Below the pieces are notes generated by a model. That model saw only the letters and a list, made by a program, of their open reading frames with translations, was not told the origin of the DNA and ran no database searches. DNA of 64,000 nt, from NCBI GenBank assembly GCA_963573305.1, contig OY754336.1, positions 14,420,699 to 14,484,698 of the forward strand. Direction: 5' to 3'. This DNA is from Pyrrhosoma nymphula (Eukaryota; Arthropoda; Insecta; Odonata; Coenagrionidae). This document shows, piece by piece, positions 12,201-23,352 of this stretch. A program made the translations under genes and the position numbers. Position 1 is the first letter of the stretch; each line of letters starts with the position of its first letter.

Positions 12201-12369
12201 AACATAATGCGGCTTATTTCCACAAATAAGCATCTGAAATTTAAAGCTTAGGCTGAAATACACGATTGCTTTTCGGTAACACTGATTGAGAGGAAAGAGG
12301 ATAAAACTTCAAATAAAATTAGCTTATAAATTGAAGAAACATAAAATTCAAAAGGTTTACCTACTTATG

Positions 12370-12513
12370 TCAAGTTACATTACAATTTACAGTAACATAT
12401 TTCTGTAAATTTTCTCCTGTAAACTGATGCCGAGAGTCAGTCACGATATTTCTATAGCATGAAAATGACCTCTCAACCTCACGCGAGGTGATAGGGCAAT
12501 ACTTAAATGATGC
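12370..12513 (-). pseudogene. hAT transposase C-terminal dimerisation domain
   Basis: A minus-strand frame reads ASFKYCPITSREVERSFSCY, then RNIVTD and ENLQKYVTVNCN, ending at a stop at 12370. This is the hAT dimerisation motif (commonly YxPxxSxxVERxFS...). It mediates transposase multimerisation in the nucleus. The arrangement matches CGG-binding-protein-like hAT transposases known from arthropods. Upstream coding sequence is broken, so the protein is not made intact. The frame stop agrees with a natural C-terminus. Confidence 0.75.
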
Positions 12514-12544
12514 AAGCTCTTCTGCTGTCTACTTTGGTCATGGA

Positions 12545-12790
12545 GCAACCAAAGTCCCTGATAAGATGCCTGTATTTTTATGGACACCTTCCCAACCAGG
12601 GTTCCTTTACATAACTTTCTTGAATTTCAAATCAAGGCTTCTCCCACATCATTTGGTATATTAATAAGTTCACTTTCCACCTTTCAAATTTTTTCCACAG
12701 CTGCCGCTAGGAGTAGTTCTCTTTCCTTCAGCGATTGAATTGTGGATAGTAATTTACCAAAATAGCATGTTATAAATTCTAAATCTTTGT
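12545..12790 (-). repeat. Diverged duplicate of hAT transposase segment
   Basis: Shares CCCA.CCAGGGTT, TCCCACATCA.TTGGTATAT and AGGAGTAGTTCTCTT with 13560-13780 in the same orientation. This implies a partial tandem duplication or two hAT copies fused inside one pair of termini. Confidence 0.65.
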
Positions 12791-13330
12791 TTTTCTGGCA
12801 GAACTCTCAGTGGCAACTAGGCGGTGTGCACACCACAGGAATACAACACCCGACACTGTAACTACTTGATGGAGGTTTCACGGCAATATATATGCCCCTG
12901 CGACATTCGAGTAAACATTGTAGTGATACGACGCGCGATACGTCAAGTGGTAAAATAGAAGACGGTGACGTTTTTCCGTCTCTCAGTCGTAATCGCGGAG
13001 GTGGGTATTGTTGTAACTTACCATTATTTGGAAACGAGGCACTAGTGACTGAAATTCGTGTTGTACCGGGTAGTGCGAATGCGGGGTAGGTACAAGAATG
13101 GGATGAGGCCCATAGTGAAATTGAAGAGCCCGGCGCTTACACCTCAGCTTCCTTTAACTGTTCATTTAGAAGTAAAAACATTACATTTGAGAGCTCTTTT
13201 GCACCGGTCAGAAAGAAAAACGGGCAACAATGCGATGAATTAACAAATTAAAGTAACTTATGTAGACGCGGAAATAAAAATTCGGGACGATAAGCGACTT
13301 TTACAATTTAAGACATTCACATCGGCAATA
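12791..13330. other. Interior of hAT element, unassigned
   Basis: GC-richer than its surroundings. Carries open frames at 12892-13089 and 13058-13243 (plus) without a recognised domain. Its position between two partial transposase copies suggests it is a 5' region of one copy, which is an inference. Confidence 0.35.
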
Positions 13331-13537
13331 TAAGCATAAAAAGGCACTAAGCGATTAAATTGGCATTTAAATGCAGTAACAACTTGATTTTTTTCGTTAT
13401 AAATAGCCCTGAATGAATTTCTAGCTTCGTTAAAATGTATTTCCGTAAAAAGAAAAAATCAAACTTTTGGTAGTATATCTCAGCAATAATGACAGTTCTT
13501 ATGGACTCTTCTTTAGTATTAGAGCCATATGATTTCT

Positions 13538-14187
13538 TCATAAAATGTCTTCAACCTTATTAATGTATTCCCATCCAGGGTTATCTCCATTTAACGTCTT
13601 AAATTCTTGAGCAATGGATTTTCCCACATCACTTGGTATATCAAAAAGGGTCACCTTCCACAGTTCAGATTTTCTCTGTAGCCGTTGCAAGGAGTAGTTC
13701 TCTTGCATCAAGCGATGACATGATTGATGGTTGTTAACCAAAATTTCATCTGATAAACGTAGGATCTGCGTCGACGTCAAGATTCAACTCTGCTGCTTTG
13801 GATTCGAGAATGCAGTTTGCTTCTTCTTCATCCAGATATTCTCTTGCTTATAGAAAACCTACTCTTGCGCCATGATGGCTTAATTTTCTTATATACAGAA
13901 CTGACACAAAGTATAAAAGATGAGCGAAGTCGGTTACAATTTTGTACCTTTAAGTGGGTAAAAAAGACGTTCCAACTGATGTATCGGAGGCGCACATCAT
14001 TCCTGTCACATACCTCACGTATTTCAATAACTTTATCTGCAGGTATAATGCGGTATTTAGCCATGTTCCCCATAATATTAATACTGGTCTTGAAGGCAGA
14101 GCATCTTCGGGCGTTATCTCTTTAAACTCAGCAATACTGAGTGGTGCCTTCAAAAGCCAGTTTTTGGCAATTAAAACCATCGCATGT
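13538..14187 (-). pseudogene. hAT transposase, central region remnants
   Basis: Minus-strand frames show IAKNWLLKAPLSIAEFKE and then PSRPVLILWGTWLNTALY at 14180-14050. These match the conserved PxPVxTRWGTWLxAA block of CGG-binding-protein-like hAT transposases. After frame breaks, 13780-13538 reads LRLSDEILVNNHQSCHRLMQ, FDIPSDVGKSIAQEFKTLNG and NPGWEYINKVEDIL, the usual NPGxxxLxxIxxIL segment upstream of the dimerisation domain. Stops and frame changes between these blocks show decay. A second, diverged copy of the 13560-13780 part lies at 12545-12790. Confidence 0.65.
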
Positions 14188-14552
14188 ACGCATCACGTAA
14201 AATTACCATAGTTGTTTTTCTACTCTTTGTATAATTACACTCTGGATGATTTTTCTTGATGCATGTTTAATGACATTATTTCAACCTTGATAGATTAAAA
14301 AAGAAACTGAAATAACAGACTAGCTCCGCACTGAAGAGAAGTTTGGTAACGTTGAGATGAATATTGCTTTTTTAGGATCTTAAATAGGTGATATCAGCAG
14401 AAAAAGGCATAAACAGGTAAAATAGGCATTTTTAGGCAGTCACAAATTGCCTTAATTTCGCCATAAATAATCCTAAATGAACTTATAACTTCATAAAATT
14501 GCTTTCCTGAGTAAAATAAAAAATAGGCATTTTAGGCAATTTCCTCAGCTTA

Positions 14553-14560
14553 GTGATAAC
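14553..14560. repeat. hAT target-site duplication, right
   Basis: GTGATAAC, directly after the TCCTCAGCTTA terminal repeat. Confidence 0.7.
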
Positions 14561-14672
14561 TTATGTTACATACCCGATAACCAACCAATGTTCTATAGTA
14601 ATTTATGATGCTACAACCTGACCGCTTATGATGGGTTGACCAAGCTATCAAGTGGCATTTGCATATTTAGAG

Positions 14673-14712
14673 GACGCAACAAATGAGCTGTTGAGAGCTC
14701 ATTTGTTGCGTC
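14673..14712. repeat. Perfect 17-bp-arm hairpin
   Basis: Arms GACGCAACAAATGAGCT and its exact complement are separated by the loop GTTGAG. No U-tract follows and there is no known function. Confidence 0.8.
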
Positions 14713-15814
14713 AAAGTGCAAAGTGGTGCAGGTGGTTATTTTTTCATTTTTTTAGTTGCTTAAAAGTATTCTTCTACCTGTATTCCGTTGACTGCCTGAG
14801 TGTTTAGTCTAGCTTTGGTGTTTTTCCACTAGAAAGTAGAGTGTTTTTTTATTCATTTCACTTGCATTTTTGACTTGTCGTTCTTGCTGTCAACGACACT
14901 CTACATTTAATATCTTTCGACTTCTAATTTTTGTATGACTTTTCGAAACATATGTATTTGCGAATATCTATAAATCCGTGCAATGGAAGCCTACGGATTA
15001 ATTCCTTAAGGTTTTTTTACTACTTTTTTGACCTTCAGCAACATTTTTGAATGAATGCGACCAGGGTTGGAAAAAGTGTTCTCTAGGAGTTAAATGTCGA
15101 ATTATATGCGTATTTAATATCTTCATATTGCTTCCCAGTAGCCAAGGCTTGACATCTGCGCAATCATTGTATTTTAAAGAGTGCAAACGAAAGGGTAGGA
15201 TTTTAATTTTTTTAGTTCTCTGAGACTCGATTTTACCTGCGTCCATTTCTTTTACAGTTCAACTGTTTCAGGTGAATTGCCAAGGACTTTCGCAAGGACC
15301 ATCTTCGCAAAGAATGTGGCCATGGACGGAAGATGTAAGCCAGTTCTCAGAGTTGGTGGTCGCGTCAAGTTGGACTACAGCTTGGCCGTGAGGCATGAAT
15401 GAGTAACGAGATTAGGACGTGTGGAGGGATGCATCGTCACGTACTATAATCTCCCTTCTTCGTTTGGTGCGGCTTCACGCACGCGAGCCAATAATTTAAA
15501 TCAAATCCATGCTAACGTGTCGTAGGTTGGGAATTCTACACCCTTAGAGAGAACATTCAAACTTGTCTCAACCGTTTCAATGTCGTTCGGTTTCGGCGAG
15601 CGAGCGTTAATATCTATTTCTAATACATAAAGAAGAATGTTTGCCTCTTTGTCGGTCTGTCTTTCGTACGAATTTACAATTTTACTCCGATGGTGCTGAG
15701 ATTTTGCAGACTAATAGTTCAAGGCAGGAGAAAAGTTTTAGGCTATTTTTAAAAAGATCTCAGGGCCCCAAAAGGTCCCAAATAGGGGCCCTTTTGGTGG
15801 TCCACGCTATGTAC
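14713..15814. other. Unannotated stretch
   Basis: No gene recognised. An 82-codon minus frame at 14998-15246 lacks a known motif. Confidence 0.45.
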
Positions 15815-16261
15815 TGGGTTTTTTGCAGTGGTTTCATGTTTGCTTGTTAAAATTAATTCCACTCAAAATAGAGGGTTGGGATTTTTTTTATCAAATGGGT
15901 GAAAAAATGAAGTTTATAGTTCTTTCTATCGTTTAACTTTTCCAATTCGTATTTGTCTGAAAATCGCGTTTTTAGTTGCAAAAACGCACATTTTACTCTG
16001 AAATCAACAATGGCATAATTCATTGACAACCAGATTTAGGTCTTTAACGCATTATAAATTCATTTTGCTTCGTTAAGCTGATTAGGAATGCTAAGGATTG
16101 GGTTCTGTGCAATGGTTTATATTTTGCTTTTTGAAACTACTTCCACTCAATATAGAGAGTTACAATTTATTTTATCAGTTACCGGAAAGAATGAGGTTTC
16201 TCATTTTATCAATCGATTTTATTTTACGCATCGAATTTGTCTAAAAACCGCGCTTTCAGAA
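15815..16261 (+). repeat. Diverged tandem repeat, period ~284 bp
   Basis: 15815-15977 and 16099-16261 align end to end. Both begin TGGGTT, share TTCCACTCAA.ATAGAG, and end near the ATTTGTCT.AAA.CGCG segment. Similarity is roughly 70%. The upstream TGTCGGTCTGTC...CCGATGG sequence at 15650-15690 resembles the 5' part of non-autonomous DNA repeats, but no termini were identified. Confidence 0.6.
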
Positions 16262-16279
16262 AATTATTTAAATAAATAA

Positions 16280-19200
16280 TACAATCAATAACACTGTAGC
16301 CTGTTTTGAAATTACTAACTAAACATCTCCTATTATATGATGAGTTATGGAGGAAGTGCGATCCCGAGCAACGCCAGGTAATTCAGCTACTGGCCTATTA
16401 ATTAAATTAAAGCATTGTTGGCATTTTTTCGCACAAATATTAACCCCTTCTTTCGCAAAAATATTCCGCCCAACATGGCTGTCGCTTGAATGCTGTACGT
16501 CATTAGGCTCTTCGCCATGCCGACATCTCAAAAGTCTCCTGTCAATTATATTGTTACCATATGTATTCCAATTGATAATTTGCACTTCTAGTAATGTAGG
16601 AAGAGTTGAAATAGGAAATTTAGTTTATTTTAAAGTGGATGCGCTAAACGATTCACGGATATGGTATTCTACCAATTAAATTTTAGTTTTTGGACAGTCG
16701 CTACACTACATTTTTCATTTCAGAGCCTTCTTTATACCGCCCTACTTATAACTTGCTATCTTCCCGCCATTTAATCTCTATCTTAATTTCTCCATGCCTT
16801 ATGCCTCCCCTTATATCGTCCAACATATCATTTAATCCCTACTATTACGCTCTTAAATATAGCTTTGATGTACTAACTTACGCATGTAAACCCCTCTTAT
16901 AACAATCAATCTTATATTAGACTTGGAATTGTTGATAAATCTTGCTTTGTAATTGCAAATGACTCTCCCGCCTTGAGATGACTCGCATACTCGGCCGACA
17001 GATTCGAGAAACGGGGTGATCATTATAAACTGATGCATAATTGATTTGTAATGTCGCTGTTGCTCTGTTTCATTTGAGATATAGCTTTAGCTCATCACCG
17101 ATCGTCGACGTCATATTCGAATCTCCCTCATAATCCGTGGTGTCTGGATTGTTTTTTCACAAGAGCCCCGAGATGATTGAATTTTAGTCGATTTCGTCGT
17201 TGAATCAATATCTCTCGATGTCATCACTGATGTATCTCGGCGTTGAAATTCTGGACGAAGCCACCCGCTGTGGAATAAGGAATATTCAATGTATGAACTA
17301 AGTTTTATTTTCGCGTATCTCTTTACCATCATTTCTTCCTTATGGATCTTTTTTTTGCTTACTCGGCGCTGTAATTGGTTTATTGTTTATTTATTTTACT
17401 CCCGAATTTTAAAGATTTGCGAGTGTGATTGAATTGGGAAATGTTTTGTGCTTTGTTTTACTTTCGACGGAATCCGAATTTTGAGCCTTACAATGCAAGT
17501 TTCTGTTCATAGAAAACAGGATTTTTCGATCAATTCGGCGCAAAATGAATGATTGCAAATTGCTTAGGACTTGAGGTGTTGTTGGAGTATTATTCAAACA
17601 GTTTCTTCATGTTTCGTCATTCATTCAGTCTATCGAACATAATGTGTGAATATTTGACGAAATGCACATTGACTTTGTTTTAGTGGAGCTAGTTTAATCA
17701 TTTTAGTTAGCTAAGGGACACTACTTGAGGCAGGGGCAATTAAAATACAACATTTTTTCTCTTTAAAATGTGACCTCACTTGAAAATACTTACTCATTCC
17801 CTGGAATTAATTTTACCGACTCATTGAGGGAACCATCAACATAAGGGAATTTAAAATTCTTTTGTACAAATACCTTTATTATCTAATCAATTATATGAAT
17901 TCACTCATCATGGAAGTAGATGAGTGGATTCATATTCTCTTTCCCTCGTGACGTTGTAGTGCGCAGTTCACTAGTCGTTCGTGGTATCAAAAGCATATTA
18001 TTTGAGGGGTTATAAAAGGTCATTACTTCGAATGAGTGTCATGAAATGATTATTTAATAAAAAAAAGGTGAGCAATTTGTCATGAAAGAACGTTTCCAGT
18101 CGAAAACAGTTATGAATCCCTTGGTACCTAAGAATAGGCCACTGGGTTTCTTTCCACTCCCCTCCATTCCACAATAATCCTTCCATTATAGTAGTAGAGA
18201 AACTTGGTGGTAGCCTCCTGCGCGCAACGGATCGTTAAGAAGGGGAAGGCAAAAGAGCGGAGAGGAGAGGGCAACGCATGACAGGAAAGTCCGCCAACAT
18301 AATTGCTTTTATCGTAAGAGGGCGGGAAGTGCCAGCACCGTGTTTCACGAATATGTTTTCCATAAAAAAACAAAGCTGGATCAAAATACGCTGATATGGT
18401 CCGCAACCCATCGGAGAGGTCCATCCAGACCATTGGAGAGCCATGGAGAGATAGGAAGTTGATGTAAATAACAGATTGATCATTTTAAAGTTGACGCCAA
18501 AGTTGACGACCTTGGGAATCCTGTCAGTCAAACGGCTAGTTTGTAGCTGATGTACTATTCCGCTGTAAAGGATCTTCTGCGCAAATGCTACCATGTTTCG
18601 CTACCACTTCACCTACATGCCAACCAATCCGTAAATGCCAAAATTACCTCAGTTGTCTCATGTCTGTCGTCTCCTCAAAAAGTCAACCAACCATGATCAA
18701 ATGTACGGTGTGGGGCACCGAGGAATAAGTTTATGTGATTGATTCAAATTTCGTGATGTAGAAGGAACGAGCTTATTAGACAACATCTGAGACAGCATCC
18801 TCCGGAAAACAGTTATTGGAAGGACAGGAAATAGTTAAAACTAACGAGGAGGACCTAGGACGAAATACACTGGGAAATTATGAGGAATGCAAAGATATAG
18901 ACTTGTGAAGAAGTAAAGTGGTTATTCGAAAGCGGAGAGGAGTGGAGGGGTGCAGCAAATCTATCTCCAGATTAATGACTGCCGTTTTTGACGATGATTC
19001 GCAAAATGTAGAGCGGGGGTAATATTTGGTCGCTCAAGAGTGTGTTGACGGCGCCAGCACTGGATTCAACCTGGTTTTTCACTATGGGTAATCTGCGGCA
19101 GTCGATAATGTAAATCAGGAAGGAGGTGTGAACTCCGCTTCGCAGCAGAAATCCGGACATTCCTCTGACACCCTGCGACGACTTGCCATCAACGAGATCA

Positions 19201-20880
19201 ATATCGCGGGCACAGCGCCAAGGCATTCCTACGAGACCTGGAATCGCTCTGTCATTGTCATCACTTTTGAAGCCTCGGCTATTCTCTTATTTCGATTTGA
19301 AGAATTTCTCAGAATGAAAACCCGAACAACGATAATTCACGGCTTCGCCTGGACTGGGATACGTACCTTCCGATTTTTCATCCACTCTTCAATGTTGAAT
19401 TTATTCGAGGCTTTTAGCATGCTCCATCGGAACTCTCTTAAGTCTAAAATTATTCCGAATTTTTATTTTTCGTTTGTATTGTTTAAAAAAATTCACTGAT
19501 TTCACTGCTAATAAACCTTAGCTATAAAAAATCAAAAATTGAGTACAAAATATCGAAATTATACGTGGAAAAAATGTTTTAATAAACACTTTGTCCAACC
19601 ATAGTTGTCGACTGCAGCGCCATTTCCCTTAAACTTACGAATTTCGACATAAGTTCCTGTAGTTATTCACTAATAACTCTAAAATAAGTAAGATAATTGG
19701 TTCCTTAATTACATCACCATTGAGCTTCCGAAATTTACTTCTAACAAGTAGTTTTCTGTAAAATAACATTTGCATTAGATAGAAAAATAGAATTTTCCCC
19801 ATATTTTATCTATTACTCGTATGTAGAAATGCCCGTTGATTCTCAACGGAAGGGATAAAAGTAAGAAATAATATAGTAGTTATATCCATACGGAATAGAA
19901 TCTGACTACTCATCTCTCATCTTAATTTTTTTACAAAGTGGAAATTGCCCGTTATGTCGCTTAATGATGCATAATTTTAAGCTATTTTACTGACATTGTT
20001 TGTTTTTTAAACAGAGAAACTAAAAAAGTATTCCAGTTTTTTGAGGGGGGCGTGGGGAACATTCATACGGGAGCAACATAAACTTCGAGCATAATTTCCC
20101 CTTAGTAAGTTTGAGCGTGATTTTTCTCCAATACCAATGGGTATTCAAATTTTTATTTGAAATAAATCAGCTGTAAAAACCGTGACGTAGGTACTCATTT
20201 TAATATTGATGACGCAAAACATTAGTTATGTATGGCTATTTCTCAGTAATTAACTATTTATGATCTTTGGGAATGATTAATTTTTCTTCTCTTAGGGATA
20301 TTCGTTGTGTACTGAAAATATTAGTAATAAAATGTTAGTTGTGATGTAGATGTGAGTAAAAATCTCAATAAATCCAATGTTTCCTAAAGAAACTTTAAAA
20401 ATTCTCGTCTTACCTTTATATCACCTCTACCATCAACAAAAATCTTCCAATTTTATAAATATTTACATATATAGGACCTTCTCAAACAATCTGGAAATGA
20501 CTATGATCCTAAAATGGTGAAAACTTTTAAAACGGCAATAGACCTATTTTTGAACCAGGTGTATTTGCTATGTTCTTGCATAATTTCAGTTCTTTCGGTT
20601 TATATTTTATATGTTCATGCATCAATTCAGCTCATTGTGTTAAGTGGTTTTTGCTCGATTGAGTAACAGACATACACAAAAACACAGAAATAACCACTTT
20701 TTATATAAATTATAGATTGCTTATAGCGCTATTCAATTTCAAGTTTAATTTGCGAAATAAATAGCTCGGAAAAGTATGATTTCGTTGTTTGTATCGAACA
20801 AAAGACAGTGTCTTCTATAAAGAGCCAGAATATAATTTATTTGATCCTTAAACCATTTTACAGCTGAACCAACTGAAGAG
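16280..20880. other. Unannotated stretch, ~4.6 kb
   Basis: Mostly AT-rich. Candidate frames at 16319-16679, 18128-18594 and 18972-19499 on either strand have no recognised domain. At 18900-18970 the plus frame EEVKWLFESGEEWRGAAN resembles the extreme C-terminus of LINE polyproteins (DRxxWR...AN) but is too short to assign. Confidence 0.5.
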
Positions 20881-21019
20881 AACAAGAGGTGTTGTGACGA
20901 GGTGCTGTGCAAGTGATGAGACTCGTGATCGTGCGCATGACGCCACAGTCCACGAGGTTAAGCGTATGGGTGTTTACCTAAACACGATTTACAAGGAAGT
21001 GAAACTTAAACGGGCGTCG

Positions 21020-21116
21020 CCCGCTGTGGAGGAATGTGTGAAATTCATAGTGAAAAAAATCCCAGTCCAGGCGAATGATTTTATCGCTGCAATTTCACAC
21101 ATTCCTCCACAGCGGG
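21020..21116. repeat. Inverted repeat with perfect 26-bp arms
   Basis: Arms at 21020-21045 and 21091-21116 are exact complements (beginning CCCGCTGTGGAGGAATG), with a 45-bp spacer. A plus-strand frame of 95 codons (20894-21181) runs through both arms, so the repeat is not disrupted by stops. No protein family was recognised. Confidence 0.8.
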
Positions 21117-21344
21117 TGACTCCCATTGAAGTTTTACTGCTGTGTGAAAAACAACCATTCAGCCGGGTTCAATTATTCTAAAAATTGCCGAGGTGAAGCA
21201 GGTACAGAACCTGTTGGTGTTATGTGATACAGAAAGGTACTGGCCAATGCAACAGTGTTTTCTGTTCCTATGTTTATAATTTGTATTTTTTTATTCCATT
21301 CTGATAGCTGTTTTGTAACAAAATGGCAGACACAGCCTAGCAAA

Positions 21345-21725
21345 CATTGTATTAGAGTACTGACTATGAGTATGCACACTAGAGTACTTTCTCTGTACCC
21401 CATGGGCTTTGGTTCGAAACCCGGCGTTTTAGGAGATTTCTTTGCCGTGGAACACGTATCTTCCTTGGATACTAAGAGAAGTACTTAAATATAGGACACT
21501 GTCTCTGGCTACTTAAAGTGCAGTTCTCCATTCGTTGAATACGACTTTAAAGTGTGGACCTCTAGGTATCTGTCGTTATAAGGGCTAATTCCAACTCCTG
21601 TTTTTTTTCACCCTTCCTCTTTTCTCCAAACAATCTCTTTATAACCAATTCTATCATTCACAATGGTACAAATGACCTCAGTCGACAGTCACCTCTCGAT
21701 GCTGTCAACCAACCAATGATCTCAT
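21345..21725 (+). mobile_element. tRNA-headed SINE, family 1
   Basis: B-box-like GGTTCGAAACCCGGC near 21411, body motif ACGACTTTAAAGTGTGGACC (the degenerate form of GGACGTTAAACTGTGG) near 21541, then a pyrimidine-rich region and a GACCTCAGTCGAC..CAACCAACC end that matches the 44090-44135 end of another copy. Confidence 0.55.
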
Positions 21726-23145
21726 TTGTCATCACGCTTAATCATTCGCTTTGAAAAATATTTCTTAAAACGTTTCTCGTGGACAACTGAGCATCTTCGA
21801 TGGTCTTACATTGGGAATGTCCCTTTAACTAGTGTGATGCAACTTGGGCGCCCTTCGCCTACAGGAGGCCAGTGGGGACGTTGGGTTTCCCTCCATCCTT
21901 TCGTATTTTCTCATATTGTTCTGCCGATTCCAACCAACATGTCTTATAAAGTCAATTACTTCAGGCTTTACTTCGTGGAAGTTGTATGCATCCATATTTT
22001 TTTAAATGCACAAGAAAAAATTACCTGACGATGCCGTATCTAGGTGTAACGCGTCGTATCAATAAAATTTCTGTGGAAAAGTACGTTATGCATTTTAATA
22101 ATGTGAACAGTACATCTAACTTTTATCATGTATCAATGTAGAAATGGGTGGAGGCAAATATATATGTGGTATGGCAACCTCTTCCCTCAGTGTTTTTAAA
22201 ATCGGTCTCATAATCTGAAGACTTGTTTGTAAGCATTTGATAATACTACGGAATTCCGCCTCATATTCCATCTCATTTAAAATTTTGTGCTAATTTCTAA
22301 TGATAGAGAAATTGCAAGAATTTTAGGTTATTTTTATTCGATTTAAGGGATGATTTCACGTTAAAATATCTTTTGTGGAAGGCAGGGATAAACCATCCCA
22401 AAAATTCTTCTGACGAAGCATCTCTGCGCAGGGAGGAATGGACCCCTAACCTCAGAAGGCGCATCTCTCGCTTCCCATCCCTTTAACCGATCTTTGCCTC
22501 TTCCCTCTCTCATTTCAAGTTGTGCATTCCGGCCAGTCTACCACATCACACGCCTGCCAACTCCCATCTCTTTCCCGCCGAATGCTCCCCCCTCGGGTAA
22601 TAACCGCCACCTATTCCACCAATTCTCCCTCCCAACTCGTTTCCACTCATCCGTAATTCTTCTTACCAATTCCTTTACTCCTTTCCATTTCGTGTATCGG
22701 CGTTTGCATCATTTGCTGGCTAATTAAGAATCTCGCTTCTTCACCGCCCTCATGACCCCCATAGCATTCCATTTCTTCACCCCGTAGCTTAGAAAACAAA
22801 GAGCTTTCATCGCGCCGTGCATTGTTTTCTAATCGGTCGTCCGTCGCTACTGTTGATTAGCGCATTAATTTTAGTTTTGAACCACTTTGTCCTTCTTGAT
22901 GTAAATTTAATATTTGATATTTTTATTGCAAATAAGAGTTGTATAAAATTAATGAAAACTGTGGTTGACGTTATTATTAATGGCCGTCTTTATAATCAGC
23001 AGTAATCGATTCGAAGATTGGTTTGTTGCAGGTCACCACTCTGCTCTCCAAAAAGTTGAAGCTCTAGTCTCCACTCTACTGTGAAAATAGAATAGTTTTA
23101 TTCCTAAATAGGTCTTCTTTTAAAATTCTACAAGTTTGCTTCATG
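21726..23145. other. Unannotated stretch with a pyrimidine-rich patch
   Basis: 22480-22830 is GC-richer and strongly C/T-biased on the plus strand. No gene recognised. Confidence 0.45.
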
Positions 23146-23352
23146 TGTGCCTTCCTCGACCACTCCCTCTTTGATTTCTCCTTACACTGCCCTTTTCAAT
23201 ATGCTATTATCCCTCTGACTTGTGTCCAATACTTTTTCTCTCCTGTCTTGAAAGGTTTTTCACTGGTCATCGTTTCTCCCCAGCGCTCTTCGTAAGACGT
23301 CTTCAGAAGTGATTCTCCTCATCCATTTGATCTTCGTCATTATTCTGTACCA
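23146..23352 (-). pseudogene. LINE reverse transcriptase, C-terminal fragment
   Basis: On the minus strand the frame WYRIMTKIKWMRRITSEDVL, then RRALGRND, matches the RRMLKISWxDRxTNEEVLRRV segment that follows the reverse transcriptase domain in RTE/Jockey-like LINEs. A stop follows and the reading then decays (TFQDRREKVLD). It is a short, dead fragment. The surrounding pyrimidine-rich plus strand is the complement of the purine-rich coding strand of such elements. Confidence 0.6.

Larger units (their letters stand above)
11893..14552 (-). mobile_element. hAT-type DNA transposon, degenerate
   Basis: The element starts TAAGCTGAGGA (11893-11903) and ends with its exact complement TCCTCAGCTTA (14542-14552). 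It is flanked by 8-bp target duplications, GTAATAAC at 11885-11892 and GTGATAAC at 14553-14560 (one mismatch). Eight-base duplications are the hAT signature. Both ends carry repeated AAATAGGCA/AGGCACT-type subterminal motifs. The interior holds transposase remnants on the minus strand, including the C-terminal dimerisation domain, a SINE insertion near 12000-12200, and a duplicated segment: 12545-12790 resembles 13560-13780 in the same orientation. Confidence 0.8.

Noticed and set aside
18740..18970. LINE C-terminal end (EEWRGAAN)
   Set aside because: Too short and interrupted by several stops to assign.
19128..19499. 123-codon open frame
   Set aside because: Opposite-strand frame overlaps part of it and no family motif was seen on either strand.
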